Shown: positions 23,968 to 36,197, numbered from the stretch's first letter. The stretch: DNA of 64,000 nucleotides from Tetrapyrgos nigripes (GCA_013368315.1 JAACJM010000157.1:62001-126000); one strand, 5' to 3'. Notes: a model not told the origin generated them from the sequence alone. Program-made: numbers and translations.

Positions 23968-25099
23968 TTTACGAGGCCTCTTAAAGGCCGAGTTAACTTA
24001 TGTCGACCTCGAAAATTTTACCACGACCTCAAACTCCCACCCCTTTTCGTTGCCACAGCCGATCTTTGCCCTTCCCGACAACCAGAATGTCCAGACTCGG
24101 TCTGGACCAGATCCAATCACTGTGACTGTTGACGTTGATAACCACGATGTCATGCCAGTCACCTTGGGCAGCGTTGCATACTTCCAAAGATCTCTGTGCA
24201 AACTTAAATTTCGGATTTTTCAGTGCCATTTTTGCTTGCCCAGGTCTACTCCATATGGGACCGATTTGAGGCCAAACATCCATATGGAGTAGCTCCGGCG
24301 CCAAGCATAAATTCGTCATTTATGTTTGCCCAAAAGATCTTTCCAAATATGCATTGCCGCCCAAGGTGGGTGTGTCAAATCGGTCTGCTTAACACCCTTC
24401 TTGAAGTTCTTCCCTCCCACTTCCACCGATGTTTAAATTCCCTCCCTTCTGCAATCTCCATTTGGAATACTTCCCGTTAACTGAAATCATGGGATAGGGA
24501 TGTCTTTTCGGATCTATTACTAGGATTGGCATCAAAGAAGGTAAGATTTACGGTGGTGTATTATAACCTTCCTTCCTTTACACATCGTCCTGATCCAACT
24601 GATAGCATCGCAAGTACAATAAGTATACAAAGCCTTACCAGTTACTTATTCATATCCGGGATCTTCGCACTTTGCGACTAAAATATCCTCTTCAGCGTCC
24701 TTCTTTCAACATCTGTCTGTGATTGATATCATCCTTCTACCTCTGCAGAGCCTACAGCAGTCTCATGTCCCACTTTATCTTGCCAAAAATGGCATCAGCA
24801 CGGGCATCATTACTCGTAGAACTCAAGCTGCGTTGACGTGATCTCTTCAAGTCCCTTTTATACCTACTACAATACATTTTAGAATGTTCCACTTCTACAA
24901 CTATGTATGAGTAAGTATCTACGAGTATGAGTAAGATAGCTCCAAGAGGTGAGTAAGATATTACTGAGCGCTTGAAGAGTCACTCATGGAATAGTGTCAA
25001 AGACACCAGGAAGTTCAACACAGTTTACCTGCATAACCTGAGAAATTAGACTACGTGAAAGGCCTCATAACTTGCCACGCGAAGCGATGGCCCTTTGCC
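23968..25099. mobile_element. Small element, family R, interrupted copy
   Basis: Left end TTTACGAGGCCTCTTAAAGG with GAGTTAACTTATGTCGACC. The body continues at 24367 (GTGTCAAATCGGTCTGCTTA) and the right end is at 25027-25099 (CTGCATAACCTGAG, then TTGCCACGCGAAGCGATGG and CCCCAGT). Compared with the compact copy at 26886-27163 it is interrupted by a family M MITE (24162-24366) and by a further segment about 24465-25026. Confidence 0.6.
24162..24366. mobile_element. Palindromic MITE, family M, 205 bp
   Basis: Starts CCTTGGGCAGCGTTGCATA and ends TATGCATTGCCGCCCAAGG; the inverted repeats extend about 45 bp. The interior has CTACTCCATATGGGACC and CCATATGGAGTAG. It is inserted inside a family R element. 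Confidence 0.8.
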
Positions 25100-26750
25100 C
25101 CAGTTTGGAACTCGGTAAGGTTGTTCCGGGCCTCAGAAAGTTGTCATTGAGTCTTACTAATCGTACCCCTGAAGTGATGCGCAAGTAGTGGTCTGAGAAT
25201 TTGTCCATATCGTCGCCCCTCCCTCATGTCCCTTCACAGAACCTTAACAGTAGCAATTTTCATACATTATCTGCATTTATTTGTAATAAGATTCACCAGA
25301 TTTGTATTGAGACGTTTGCCATGGGCTGAAAACAATGAAAAAAACGAGTTGCCGCGAGCGTGAAAATAGATTGCTGGTAATTGCTCTGAAGAAAATGTTC
25401 AAAGCTTTGTATAGTACATGATTGTATAAGCAGTATGCTTATGTAGCCAAAAAAAAATAGCAGGGTTCTGTACTGTTGTTAGCAGGAGATGAAGAGGACT
25501 TACGAGTTAGTGAATAAGTTGCGCACTCGGCCGTATGATTTGTACTACTTATGCTGCGTACACTTGGCGTACACTTGGCGTACACGGCCCGCTGCTCTCG
25601 GCAACTCCCATAATTGAACTGGAGACCTTGCCGAATTTAAGAAAACCACGCTCATAATGCTGAGCTCAATGTATACGGCGTCCTTACTGGCGGAGCTTGC
25701 TGACCGATCACGCCGAGACACCGTCACAGTTCATGAACACGTAGAGTACTCTTGGCCACCTTGGAGTACTGGAGGCTTGGAACATTCCGCTTCCCGTCGC
25801 TCGATGACTTAGTTATTCGTCATATAAAACACCGAAAACAAGCTTGTACATACTCATACCCTGAGCTGCCTCCGGCCTCGTTAAGGGTGTACTAGGAAAC
25901 AATGAGAAACATCTGATCTTTGTCTGATTTCTTGTGAATTTCAATCTAAATAGATCTAAATGCCTAAAATTTCCTGATTTCCCTTGGTTTTCTTCGGGGT
26001 TTACTGATTACTACAGTGGAATACAGTGTACTTAACAATTATTGGTACCAGGCAGTTTGTACGAGACTTTACATATATAGTAGAACAAATTACCAAGTTC
26101 TGAATTGATCAGCAAAAGTTGGGATTAAAAAAATTTGAACCTCGACCAACCGGCCTACTCTAAACATCTCAGGAAGATCTTGCAGGCCAGGGGAAGGAAA
26201 GAGATAGAATATATGAAAAAGGAAGTAGGAGATCTAGGGTGAGATTATAAAGAAGTGTGCTTTGAAGAGTGAGGCAGAATATTGGCCAAGAAGATTATAT
26301 GAAATGAGTAAGGAGAGAACTCGAAAGAGGTAGAATTTTGATATCAAGGAGAGTAGTGAGAAGAAAATGAAATGATTCCATGAGAATCAGAGAGAGAGTT
26401 TAGGAACCCTCAACTATCTGAGACTAGGTGGAGGGAAGGAACCATGACCTCACCACCCTCGTCAAAGTGGATCATGGATGTACAAGGGAGAGGGTAAGGT
26501 GAATGGGGAAGGTGGCGGGTGAGTGAAAAAACAAGAACAAAAGGAAAAATTGAAAGGCTCGAGCGTCCTCGAGGGAAGAAAGGTGAGAGCAAGGACGTTT
26601 AACCTCGCTGCTTAAAGGAGATCACCGTATGAAACGAGTAGCAAAGTTTGATCATCGAAACGTGTGGTACAACGCTTCTCCTAAGCTTCCGGAAACAGAT
26701 TTCGGGGTCCATTCTGCACGATTAGACTACAATAAACGAATTTTAACCAC
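25100..26750. other. Intergenic, degraded repeat DNA
   Basis: No supported gene. 25556-25590 has a short direct repeat of GCGTACACTTG. 26145-26600 is A/G-rich on the plus strand and resembles the untranslated or LTR parts of retroelements, but I could not find paired ends. Confidence 0.35.
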
Positions 26751-28402
26751 TAATTATCTTGTCGCTGCGTTTGATGAAATTTCGTGCGAGATTGAGTAGG
26801 AGCCCTGAAACAGCGACTCCCCTGCGTACGATTGTATTTTTAGTACATACGACTCGGCAAAGGCTAACATACATAAGATGTAAATACTGGGGCAAAGGGC
26901 CATCGCTTCGCGCGGCAAATTACGAGGCCCTTTCACGTTCTAACTCAGGTTATGCAGAAGGGAGGGAGAATCAGTGGAAAGTGAGAGGGAAGAAGGGCAT
27001 TAAGCAGACCGATTTGACATCAACAGTCCTTAGATCTGGTCCAGACGGTTGTTGGGAAGGGCAAAGACTGGCTGTGGCAATGAAAAGGGGTGGGAGTTTG
27101 AGGTCGTGGTAAAATTTTCGAGGTCAACATAAGTTAACTCAGCCTTTAAGAGGCCTCGTAAAATGGGAGTGGAGAGCAGGTAACGCAAAAACAACTGAGT
27201 AATACTGTGAATGAAGAAAGAAAGAATGATAAGAGACGTACCTGAGAGACTCGTGAGTGGCAAATGGGGAAAGAAAGAATGAGATGGGAAAAACGAGTCT
27301 CGGGGCTATAAGTACATGGTAAGTCGTTAACGGCGAGATCAAGTCTTACTAGTAGACATAGAGTGGAGAAAAACGAATATCACAGGAAAAAGACAAATCA
27401 AAGAATTTAATCAAGTAAGGAGACAAGATTCTGGAAAATTTTGTGGAAAGGAGAATAAGTAAAACGGGGGTCAAATTTCGATGAAGCGCAACAATGAGGA
27501 CGGTGAGTCCTACGCACGGAGCGTTGAGACGAATGATAAGCGAAATTATAAGTAGTACTTACGATGATAATTAGACCTTTGTAAAGCAGTCTTTAAAACA
27601 CGGACTATTTTGACACTAGAAGTGAACTACACGCCATATTCTTTTTGTATCTCTTTCAAATAATTGTCAACAGCCTTCATATTTTCCAAAACATGGTATT
27701 ATTCATTATCTAGGTGACTGTACTCAAAATTGCACGTCGAAAAACAGTGCTTTTTGAGGGTGTGACACTTGAAGTTCATTATTGTTTACATTGAGAATTT
27801 TATGTGACATATATAGGAGTTCATGATAAAGGATATAAGCAACATAAACCAGAGAGAAAGTGTTCATCAAGCTACTTACCAAGTAGCTGTTGAGAAAGTT
27901 TTCAGACTCTGATGCTCCATCGAGATTTTGGCCCATCATATCTGGCAGTTGCTCCTGCTCATTCAAACCCTTTTGATAGCAATCAAATGAACAGGAATAG
28001 GATAAGGATAGAGTCACATACCCTCTAGATATGGAATCTTGGAAAACTGGATGGGCAGAGGACAGGCATCCCAGATATGAGATGCTCTCAACAGGACAAG
28101 ATGGATTAGAAACACTTCATATTGTGCCACTAAATACAATTTGGCAGCCCCAGACTAAGCATTGTACTTGATGGACAGGCTTCTGTTATCTGCATCCAGT
28201 ACATTATCTTTGGCTTATTAAAATCTCAACTTCTGTTTTGTGATTCAGAGAAAGTCATGAACATGAACATGTACCTGACACAAAAGGAAGAGAGAGGAGC
28301 ATTGTTTCTTTGTAGATGCAAAACAATAATGTAGTTCTGGATTGAAACCTGCTAAAATAGTAATTGGGCTTGCCAGCCAGGCCTGGCCTCTTCTCACCAA
28401 GT
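26751..28402. repeat. Segmental duplication, copy B
   Basis: Second copy of 12334-13493, same orientation. It carries extra DNA relative to copy A: a family R element at 26886-27163, a short extra segment near 27392-27425 and about 330 bp at 27562-27893. The shared right part (27894-28402) is CpG-poor in both copies, so this base bias existed before the duplication or arose in both. Confidence 0.8.
26886..27163 (-). mobile_element. Family R element, compact copy
   Basis: An insertion defined by comparison with copy A of the duplication: flanks GATGTAAATA and AATGGGAGTGG are contiguous there. It reads on the minus strand from TTTACGAGGCCTCTTAAAGG to GCGAAGCGATGGCCCTTTGC. There is no coding capacity, so it is non-autonomous. 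Confidence 0.75.
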
Positions 28403-28429
28403 CCAGAAATTCTCTGATCTTCAGACCAG

Positions 28430-28999
28430 ACTTCATGTCTGCTGAACTTCAGTCCAGTTCAAGTCCAAGTAAGGTTCAGACATGTCCAAACCTTTTCTGT
28501 CTCTGAGATAACCAAATGGATTTCTCTTACTAAGGTAGCAATGAGTTAGGTAGTTATCTGTATGTGAGTTAATGCTTCAAAGCCCATTGATGACAAAAGA
28601 CCAGCCAAAGCATGGAAAAGGAAGTATACAGAAACTGCTCTGCACTCCAGCCCAGAGAGGGATGTTTCTGCATCCATTACGTGCCCAAGTGTTCTACTAA
28701 AATACTTAGATTCAGAATGTAATTCTGCAGACATGAATATAGAGTGCGTATACATTGTGAGTGGTCATCAAACATTGAAAAAATCAAACTCTGACAACCA
28801 AAATCTGGTCAGAAATGCAGCACGTTTGGACACATTCAGACGCATCCAGATGCGTCCAGTAAATTCCATAATTTGCTGGACTGCAGACTGAACCTATGGT
28901 CCAGTTCACAAAATTCTTGAACTTTGAACCAGATTTTCCATCCAGTCCAGTAATGTTCAGTTTGGACCAAAGTCCAGGACCGGACTTTTTGTTCACTAA
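28430..28999. repeat. GTCCAGTTC-rich non-autonomous element
   Basis: Both ends hold clusters of CCAGTTC, GTCCAG, GAACTT and their inverses (28440-28495 and 28875-28985). The right edge GGACTTTTTGTTCACT is the inverse of the fragment edge at 23882. The middle has only short frames. Probably a hAT-like MITE; strongly CpG-poor. Confidence 0.5.
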
Positions 29000-29382
29000 T
29001 TCTGAAGTCTGGCTGCTACATGTGTGGAATTCATCAAAAGCGCATTTTACTCCACCTCCCAACTGTCTCCATGATGCCCCCTCTAAACAGCACATTGGAT
29101 GGCTAGCAGTCAAAAGTCACATTATTAGGTCACCTTTGAAGTTGTTGGGCATCACATCTCCATTCCCCTTGATACTGGTAGCTTGTATCTATGTACATAT
29201 CGTTATGAGGCCCTTTTGAGACTCGTTCTTATAAACAAAGATAAAACAATGGCCTCATTAATGCCACATGAAGCAGTGGCCCACAAAGCCTTCATTGACA
29301 TGCCAGCTCTGCGATGAGCAATTTATCTCAGCAAATGGCACTATGAACACTGATGATGAGTATAAACACTTGCTAGTGAATT

Positions 29383-29812
29383 GATTACGAGGCCCTTTAG
29401 GCCGAGTTAACTTATGTCGACCCCCTAATTGAGTACCAAAGGTTCTCATGGGTTCTAACTTTTACACGCCACCTCAGCGCTCCGAAGTGCCCGAACACTG
29501 CCATTTCAACTGACACTTGATATGATGTGAGTACGTCACAAGTCCTTTCCGCTGTCGACGACTACAGGCCCAACCACAATGAGCTTCACATGTGTTTTCC
29601 TTCCCTCAGTAGCTGTCGAAAGTCACCAAGAGCCGCTCTCTGAATCACTATGGCTTCCTCCACCCAATCCAAGGTCATTTATAATTGAAGGCGTTGTTAC
29701 ATTGAGATATTGGGCTCTATCTTATTTTTTACTGCATACGAAACCATTTTATTTATCCAATAATGGGCCTCGTAATTTGCCATGCGAAGCAGTGGCACCT
29801 TTCCCCAGTGAG
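29383..29812. mobile_element. Family R element, diverged copy
   Basis: Left end TTACGAGGCCCTTTAGGCC with GAGTTAACTTATGTCGACC; right end at 29763-29812 GGGCCTCGTAATTTGCCATG and TTTCCCCAGTG. The body between is not alignable by eye with the compact copy. A further end-like motif sits at 29250-29280 just to the left. Confidence 0.5.
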
Positions 29813-30274
29813 GACTGTTAATGAATCTTAGGGTTACTAACCCTAACCCTTTATCAATCCATATCCTAGGTTCTGCCATCTGGAGGAAGACTTCATAAAT
29901 AGCAGATACTGCCTATGTAAGTACATCCATCCTTCTAAATTTCATCAACTGCTGCCTCTCTCTCTAATCCCTTATGGACGGAAAAGTAGAAATCCAGGAT
30001 GCGATGAAATGTATCTGAACGAGCTAATGCTAAGATACAGTAGTAAGCATTCGGTCTACATACTATTTCCATCTGCTCAGACAGTCTTCTATCCCTACTC
30101 AACAGGAAAGGCCAAAGCCTTGAAGGTGGAATGCACAAAGACATAATGAAAAATCTAAATAGCATTGGAGGGACTGATCTGTGTGTTGAAGGTTGGTCAA
30201 AGATCTTTTGATTCACCAAGCCTGGGATCATTTAGGAATGGTTCTTTTTAGGTGTTGCTACACAAATAACACCA

Positions 30275-31294
30275 ATGAAAGCGAGACTTTCAAGCTTATG
30301 GAGACCATTAGCGAAAATTAAAACCTTTAGTGATTACCAGAAAGTATTGGTGACATACACTAGTGTTAACAAGAACCTTGGTAGTCTGCAAGATGCTTGG
30401 ACTTTGGGCAGTGAGCTCAGGCTTGAGCCTTGTGACCACAGTGAACAGCAGGACATGAGTGGTCACACACCATGAATTTGTATCAGAGAATGATTCATTG
30501 ATGGAGGAAGAGGTGAAAATAGACAGGAAAGACTCTAAGCAGGAAGAGGAGTTGAAGGGATATTCAGTGCCCTCCTCCTCCTCCAACAGAGGGGAAACAC
30601 CATCAAGGGATTCTGCTTGGAGTTTGATCAAAGATGTCCTTGGATGGGTGAAGAAGGCTTTCAAGCAGTTGAAAGACACATGCGACAATAGCCCAAAAAT
30701 GCTAGACATCAGATCAGATTCAACATACAAAGACTCAAAGTCTCAGGACTCTGATCCCCTTGCCATGGCCTTGATCCCACTTGGATCCAATTTGAATAGC
30801 AACTTTAGCCTCACTGGAGGCAATGTTCATTTCTCTACAACAAATGACAGCTGTTCCGCCACCAATTCTCACAATGTTCACATCCACATCATGTCCAACT
30901 CGCACAATGTCAGTACCAAAGGAAATCCACTGTGTTCTCAATATCCTATACCACCAGTGCAGGGTGTAAGGTGGAATTGGCAAAGGAGAAAGTTCAATTA
31001 AGCCCCTGTTACAAGTTCTATTTATAGGACAAGTCTTATCGTGGGCTCAAATGGCTGCATTTTTCGTACCCCAGGAAAATATATCCTATTCTGTCAGCTT
31101 GGCAGACTCAGCACCAAGCTTCTCTGCAAATTCTCTGTCAACTTTTGTCAAGCAACAAACCAGGGACCAGTGACCAGTGCCCAGTCCATGACCCACATCT
31201 ACCTCTTCAGATTCTATTGCATTTTGTGCAATGGGATGAGTACTTGTACCTGCTGCTGTATACAGTGGCCTGCACCAACATATTTCAAGTGAGG
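30275..31294 (+). pseudogene. Paralog of the Zn2Cys6-like gene, 3' end lost
   Basis: An open frame 30459-31001 contains an acidic part (SLMEEEVKIDRKDSKQEEEL), DVLGWVKKAFKQLKD and then a Ser/Asn/His tract with STTND and TNSHNVHIHI, matching the tail of the protein at 1.8-2.9 kb. A second frame upstream (30275-30475, LSSLWRPLAKIKTFSDY) may be an earlier exon. 31056-31294 aligns with 43070-43116 plus 50123-50303, the third family member, but similarity ends at 31294, before the Trp-rich C-terminus. Nearly all changes against that copy turn CG into TG or CA. Function unknown; no zinc cluster is visible here. Confidence 0.55.
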
Positions 31295-31404
31295 AATGAG
31301 AAGAAAATTTAATGCTAAGCTTTGCTTTGCATGGGTTGTTTAAACTTATGATTCTTTCAGAACACTTTTTATGAGCTACTTGATCAGCGTGTAGCCCTGC
31401 CATC

Positions 31405-31853
31405 TGTCAAGGTTATCAATACACTTGAATAACCACCCAAGTCACACAGTTTGAGGACAGATACAAAGCGATTGATTGAGAGATAGAAATAGAGAAAGAG
31501 AAATGAGTAAGCTGACTATGCTCTACACTGCATAGTACTAGTACGGAGCAGAGACGAAGCGAATGAACTAAAGGACTAGCTAGAGTGTCTAGTGGTTTAT
31601 ATAGAAGAACAATGAATAAGTGATAGGAGAAAGATAGGAGAAAGTGGAGAAATGTAGGTTAAAGATGGGATCGATGGAATGGAAGATTGATTGACAGTTA
31701 TTATAGAGTTTGACAGGTTCTATAAGGTTCGAAGTCAGTAATATAAGGTTTAAAAGGTTTATCGAGGAAATGCAAGAGACGAATGATCAGAAAACAGGTT
31801 TGATAATGTAGTAGAAGAGGAAGGAGGACAAAGAACTGTAGCAGTTCGTGACA
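31405..31853 (-). repeat. 3' LTR of Ty3 element 1
   Basis: Bounded by TGTCAAGG and GTGACA on the plus strand (TGTCAC...TTGACA in element orientation). It differs from the 5' LTR mainly at CpG sites and by small indels. Confidence 0.92.
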
Positions 31854-31867
31854 TTACCCCCTCTTTA
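31854..31867 (-). other. Polypurine tract of Ty3 element 1
   Basis: In element orientation AAAGAGGGGGTAA sits immediately before the 3' LTR, the expected place for the plus-strand primer. Confidence 0.7.
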
Positions 31868-31984
31868 AGCTGTGCTTTCACCTGGAGCACACGTGTACTT
31901 CTCCAAATATCCTCCATGCTAATTCCCATTGAACGTACTGTAGATCCTGCTCATACCAGGTTTGGTGGACGATATGCATCTGGG

Positions 31985-32166
31985 TGATTTCAATGGAAAG
32001 CTTCGATCATCTCCTTTAATTTCGTCAACCCTGATGCTGGTTCCCATGAATTCCCTGAGTCTGAGTAGTCTAACCACTTGACCAAGTACTGCACTCCTTG
32101 ATGATTTCTAGTTGGTTTTGAATCTAGAATTGCTTCAACATCATACTCGTTATCCTCTGGTAGTAA
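31985..32166 (-). pseudogene. Chromodomain end of pol
   Basis: Reads EYDVEAILDSKPTRNHQGVQ, YLVKWLDYSDSGNSWEP and LTKLKEMIEAFH. The Y-V-E-IL-S-R, YLVKW and WEP landmarks are those of chromodomains at the C-terminus of chromoviral integrases. It is joined directly to the connection region after reverse transcriptase. Confidence 0.85.
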
Positions 32167-32950
32167 GTCGAGCGACCTTAGAGAAATCATGTATAAAACG
32201 ATGATAGAAGTTTCCGAATCCCAAGAATGATTGAACATCTTTCACATTTCATGGTGTTGGCCATTCAGTGACACCTTTGACTTTGATGGGATCCATCGCC
32301 AATGCGTTGTGAGAGATGATGAGACCTAGGAATTCTACTGAGCTAGCTTCAAAGGTACACTTCTCTGGTTTGGCATAAAGGTCATTCTCCTGAAGTCATG
32401 CAAGCACTTGTTTGACCATTTGTTGATGTTCTTCCAAAGTTTCTGTGAAGATCAAGATGTTGTCCATATAGATAACCACTTTTCCTGAATCAATGAGGTC
32501 CTTAAAAAGAGTATTCATCATTGCCTGAAATGTTGCAGGAGAGTTTATAAGACCAAAGAACATCACTGTTGGTTCAAAAAGTCCTCTATTTGTCTTGAAC
32601 ACTGCTTTCCACTCATCTCCTTCTTTTATCTGCACATTATTATATCCCCATCAAAGATCAATTTTTGAAAAGACTCATGCTCCCTTGAGTTTGTCTACCA
32701 GCTCTGATATAAGTGGTAAAGGGTATTTGTTCTTTATGGTCCCTTTTTTTCAATGTTCAGTAGTCCTGTATGGGGCCTAGCTTTCTGTCTTTCTTTTTAA
32801 CAAAGAAGAAGGGACTTGCCATAGGAGACTTTGACAGTCTTATGTATTCCTTTTCTAAGTTCTCATCAATGAAATTGTCGAGTTCTTGTTGTTCATTAGG
32901 AGATAAGGGGTAGGTTTTGCAAGGACAAGGTTCAAAGTCCAGCTTCAACT
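32167..32950 (-). pseudogene. Reverse transcriptase of Ty3 element 1
   Basis: Recognisable in order: [37 protein letters not shown], then after breaks QIKEGDEWKAVFKTNRGLFE, MFFGLINSPATFQAMMN, the active-site loop VVIYMDNILIF, KPEKCTFEASSVEFLGLIIS and [15 protein letters not shown]. The usual YMDD is YMDN here, which by family knowledge would abolish catalysis. The frame ends at FSKVARLT, where the internal deletion begins. Confidence 0.88.
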
Positions 32951-33067
32951 CAATAGCATGATCCCATTTGCCACGTTTCAGTAGTCATTCTGAAGTTTGT
33001 TTGTCAAAAACTGGTAAAAATGGATGATATTGGGATGGAATCTTATCTGTAAGTGATACGTCCTCTT

Positions 33068-33901
33068 TCATCTTCTGAGCTGCTTCTGGTAAACCCTGCA
33101 CAGATAGGTAATTCCAAATCTGATGTTGGGTACTCCTCTTCCTTCCCAAAAAGACTCTAACGCCTCCTGTTCCCATTGATTTGAAATGTCTTTCTGATCA
33201 AAGTCTTCTTCAGTAAAAATAGCTGCAGATTCTGAAGAACGATGAAAGGATCGAATAGGAATCCCACAATGTCGACCTGCAACCTTTGACTGTGCAATTG
33301 GTTTAAACCGTCCAATTGGTTCTAACCATTTCACTTGGTAATCCTTGTGGTTGGTTTGTGGGCCGATAACAGTCGATTTGGGAGATTTAGGTTTAGTGTG
33401 TAGGTTAAGGACAGGAGGTTGTTTCAAAGTGCATGTTTCAGGATGTCTAACCATATCCACCCTAGAAAACGACCAATCCACCTCTGGATTATGCTCCTCT
33501 AACCAATCGGTACCAAGGATTATATTGTGATCTCCGATGTCCGTAACATGAAATTTGGCTGTTTCTTTGTGATACAATTTTCCGTCCTGAGAATAGATTT
33601 GGAGTTTTTGAATGGTGTAATGGTGTACCCATCCCATAGTGTTTTTGGAACTGTCGATGTTGCATACAGGGAAAGGGTTTTTGATAGGAAGGAGGGTTAA
33701 ATGATTTTCTCATGTGAAATGGCTGTTGATGATAATGCCTTCTGCACCACTGTCTATTAGAGCTTCTGCATTGATTTTTCTACTGGTGATTTTACCAATA
33801 AGTTCGGTTTTAAGTGTTATTGAGGGTACCTGCCAGTTACAAGTGACTGTCAACATTCTTAATTCTGAAGGAACAGTATGCTCACAAACAGGGTTTAACA
33901 C
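33068..33901 (-). pseudogene. Aspartic protease region of Ty3 element 1
   Basis: EALIDSGAEGIIINSHFT carries the retropepsin DSGA active-site motif, preceded by ITLKTELIGKITSRKINA. Downstream in a shifted frame is the second half with ILGTDWLEEHNPEVDWS, typical of the protease-RT linker. The enzyme would cleave the Gag-Pol precursor. Confidence 0.85.
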
Positions 33902-34197
33902 ATGGTATCAATTGTTCTTATACTGTCCGGTGTACTGTACAACTCCTCCTGACAACGTAGCAGGGGAGTATTTCAAAAATCCATCATCTTTGCCATGACA
34001 TCCTTCAAATATACACTAGCCTGTTCCTTTTCTTCTCCTTCCAAACCCTTGACTTTGTTCATCATATCCAAAATATCTTTGATTACATTATGAGAGGAAG
34101 ACGACGATGATGTTTGAGCCACTGTTACCAATGGTGAACTAGATGATGATGATGGAGCTGAAGTTTCAGCTGTCCTAACAGCACGAGGAGGGAAGTT

Positions 34198-35574
34198 TCA
34201 AGAGGTATTCTGAGCTGTCGAAGTCTTCAGAGTATTGTTTGGGAACATTGGACATTCATTGCTCATGTGTCTGGGTTGCCTACATGCGAAGCATGCTCCT
34301 AGTTTTCGGAGTTGGTCCCTTTCTTCAGGCATTAGTTTAGGTAAAAGAGTAAAGGACAAGTTGGCACCTGGTCCCATATTCATAAGCACATTTATGCTTG
34401 CTACTGTCCATCCCTGAGAAGGACTCGAATTCGTTCTTGGCATAGAGAATGGTCTCGAACGTCCTTCTTTCTCTCTCTCATTTATCCATTCCAAATGGAG
34501 ATCCATCACCCTCTCCCTATATTCGTTGAAGTCCTTCCACTTCAGCCACATTCTGGCCACTGACTTCCAAAGATCCCTCAGAAGACCTGCTTTATAGAAA
34601 TCCAGAAGAGCTGTTTCTCTGTAGTCTGACTCTTCTCCATATGTATCGAAGATGCTATTATAGCTACTAATGTCCATTCCCTTCATCCTAGCATTCTTGA
34701 TTTTATTTCTCGCAACCTCATCAGCAGCAAGAGCTTTGAAGTCCCTTTTGAACCTATCCTTTATCTCCTTTAACATTGTCCATCACCTTTCTTCTGGTTT
34801 GAGTTTTGTATCTTCCTCATCTTCTTCTCGCTCTGTGATTCATTGGGTTGCCCAATCTCCTCCTTTTTCTTCTGTGAAGAATGAGAGGAATAAGGACACC
34901 TTGGAGTCCTCGGTTGAGTATCTGGCCTTCTTCTGACATAGGTAATTGTTGAACGAAGCTAGCCATTGCTTTGCTTCATCACGTTCTCCATTAAAGGCAT
35001 CAGGTTTCCTTCCTCATTTGGAAGTACTGTTAGAGTCGTTAGGTGCTACGTCAGACATGGCTGGATCGGCTGGATCTGATGGATCTGGACAACGAGGGGC
35101 TATGGATGGTCCTTTGTTAGATGGAATTACAGGAGAAGAAGGGTCGTCTGGATCTGATGGATTGGGAGAAGGATCTCAGGGAGGGGTTGATGGGCTATTA
35201 GAAGATGGATCTGGTAATGGATCTGATGCAGAAGTTGGATCAGGTGGTACAAGAGAAGAGGGTTCTGGATTCAGTTGAGTGTTTGTAGGGGTAGATGATC
35301 CTTGTTCTGGTTCAGTTTCAGAGTCAATAATAGGATGAGCTTTTCAAATAGTGAGTTCTTGGTTATGCATTACAACTTCACACTCAATAGGAAGGGGTTC
35401 AGGAAGCATTTGAGTGTTGTACCTGCTAATACAGGGCTGGTTTTCGCAAAAGATATAAGGCTTCAAACTTTCTGAGTTATAATTGCAGTCAAGAGTCCTT
35501 GGTTTGAAGAAGACGTGTGGATGATCTGCACAGGGAAGATTTGGATCTGCAGATGCGAACCATTGGCTTGTCAT
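34198..35574 (-). pseudogene. Gag of Ty3 element 1
   Basis: The capsid part (DISSYNSIFDTYGEESDYRE, LWKSVARMWLKWKDFNEYR) is followed by a zinc knuckle CFACRQPRHMSNEC, spacing CX2CX4HX4C. Upstream is a Pro/Ser/Asp-rich stretch (SSLVPPDPTSASDPLPD) and a frame starting MTSQWFASADPNLPCADHP. Several in-frame stops. It would form the virus-like particle. The same gag is at 61.6-63.2 kb with different stops. Confidence 0.85.
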
Positions 35575-36197
35575 ATACTCTTTCTACAATCTCTTAGGGC
35601 CTTCTTTTCTGCCCTTTAAATCACCACGAGGATTCGAAGATAAAGGAAGTAGGTGTGCTGTAGTCTGTAAGAAATGGAGTAGGTGTATTGTACTCTCTAA
35701 GGAATAGAGGTCCCATAATCCTAACAACAGTTTCCTCAGCATCGAGGTCGAGGGTGACTCATATGTACAAATAGGTGGAAAGGATCATGTCACCTGGTCC
35801 CAATTTCCAAACCCAACGATGTGTACAGATGAAGTTTCGATTGTAACTCCAAGGATCTGCCCAAATGCCTACTGCGTGGCTGCACCAGTACTCAGTGTGT
35901 GGTAGATAGAGTGGAAGGGGAAGAGGAGGTTGTTCATAGTCAGGTGGGCTCTCAGGCAGTTCGAAGTGAATCTGAGTGAAAGGGATATACGAAAAGGGGG
36001 ACAATTGTTGCTACACTGTTACTTGAAGTAGTGTCTGCTTAGCAATCGAAACGTATTTGAATTGCAGGGAGGGAGAACGACACTTGCAATATAGATGAAA
36101 TCGTGGTAAAAGATAAAAGGAGTTGAGAACAGAGATAAACGAGATAGAAGAGAAAAAGACTCAAATAGTGAGGTGGGTGTATGGGAGTTTGTTCAAG

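Noticed and set aside
26100..26160. tRNA-like T-arm on the minus strand (GGTTCAAATTT)
   Set aside because: No A box, no anticodon arm and no acceptor pairing around it.
26886..27163. Family R element as a Helitron because of the end hairpin
   Set aside because: It lacks a CTRR end and a TC start, and both ends share inverted GGCCTCGTAA motifs.
31041..31292. Open frame read as a Cys-rich protein (FYCILCNGMSTCTCCCIQW)
   Set aside because: The same stretch aligns with non-coding or differently framed sequence of the third paralog, and the Cys codons arise from CpG decay.
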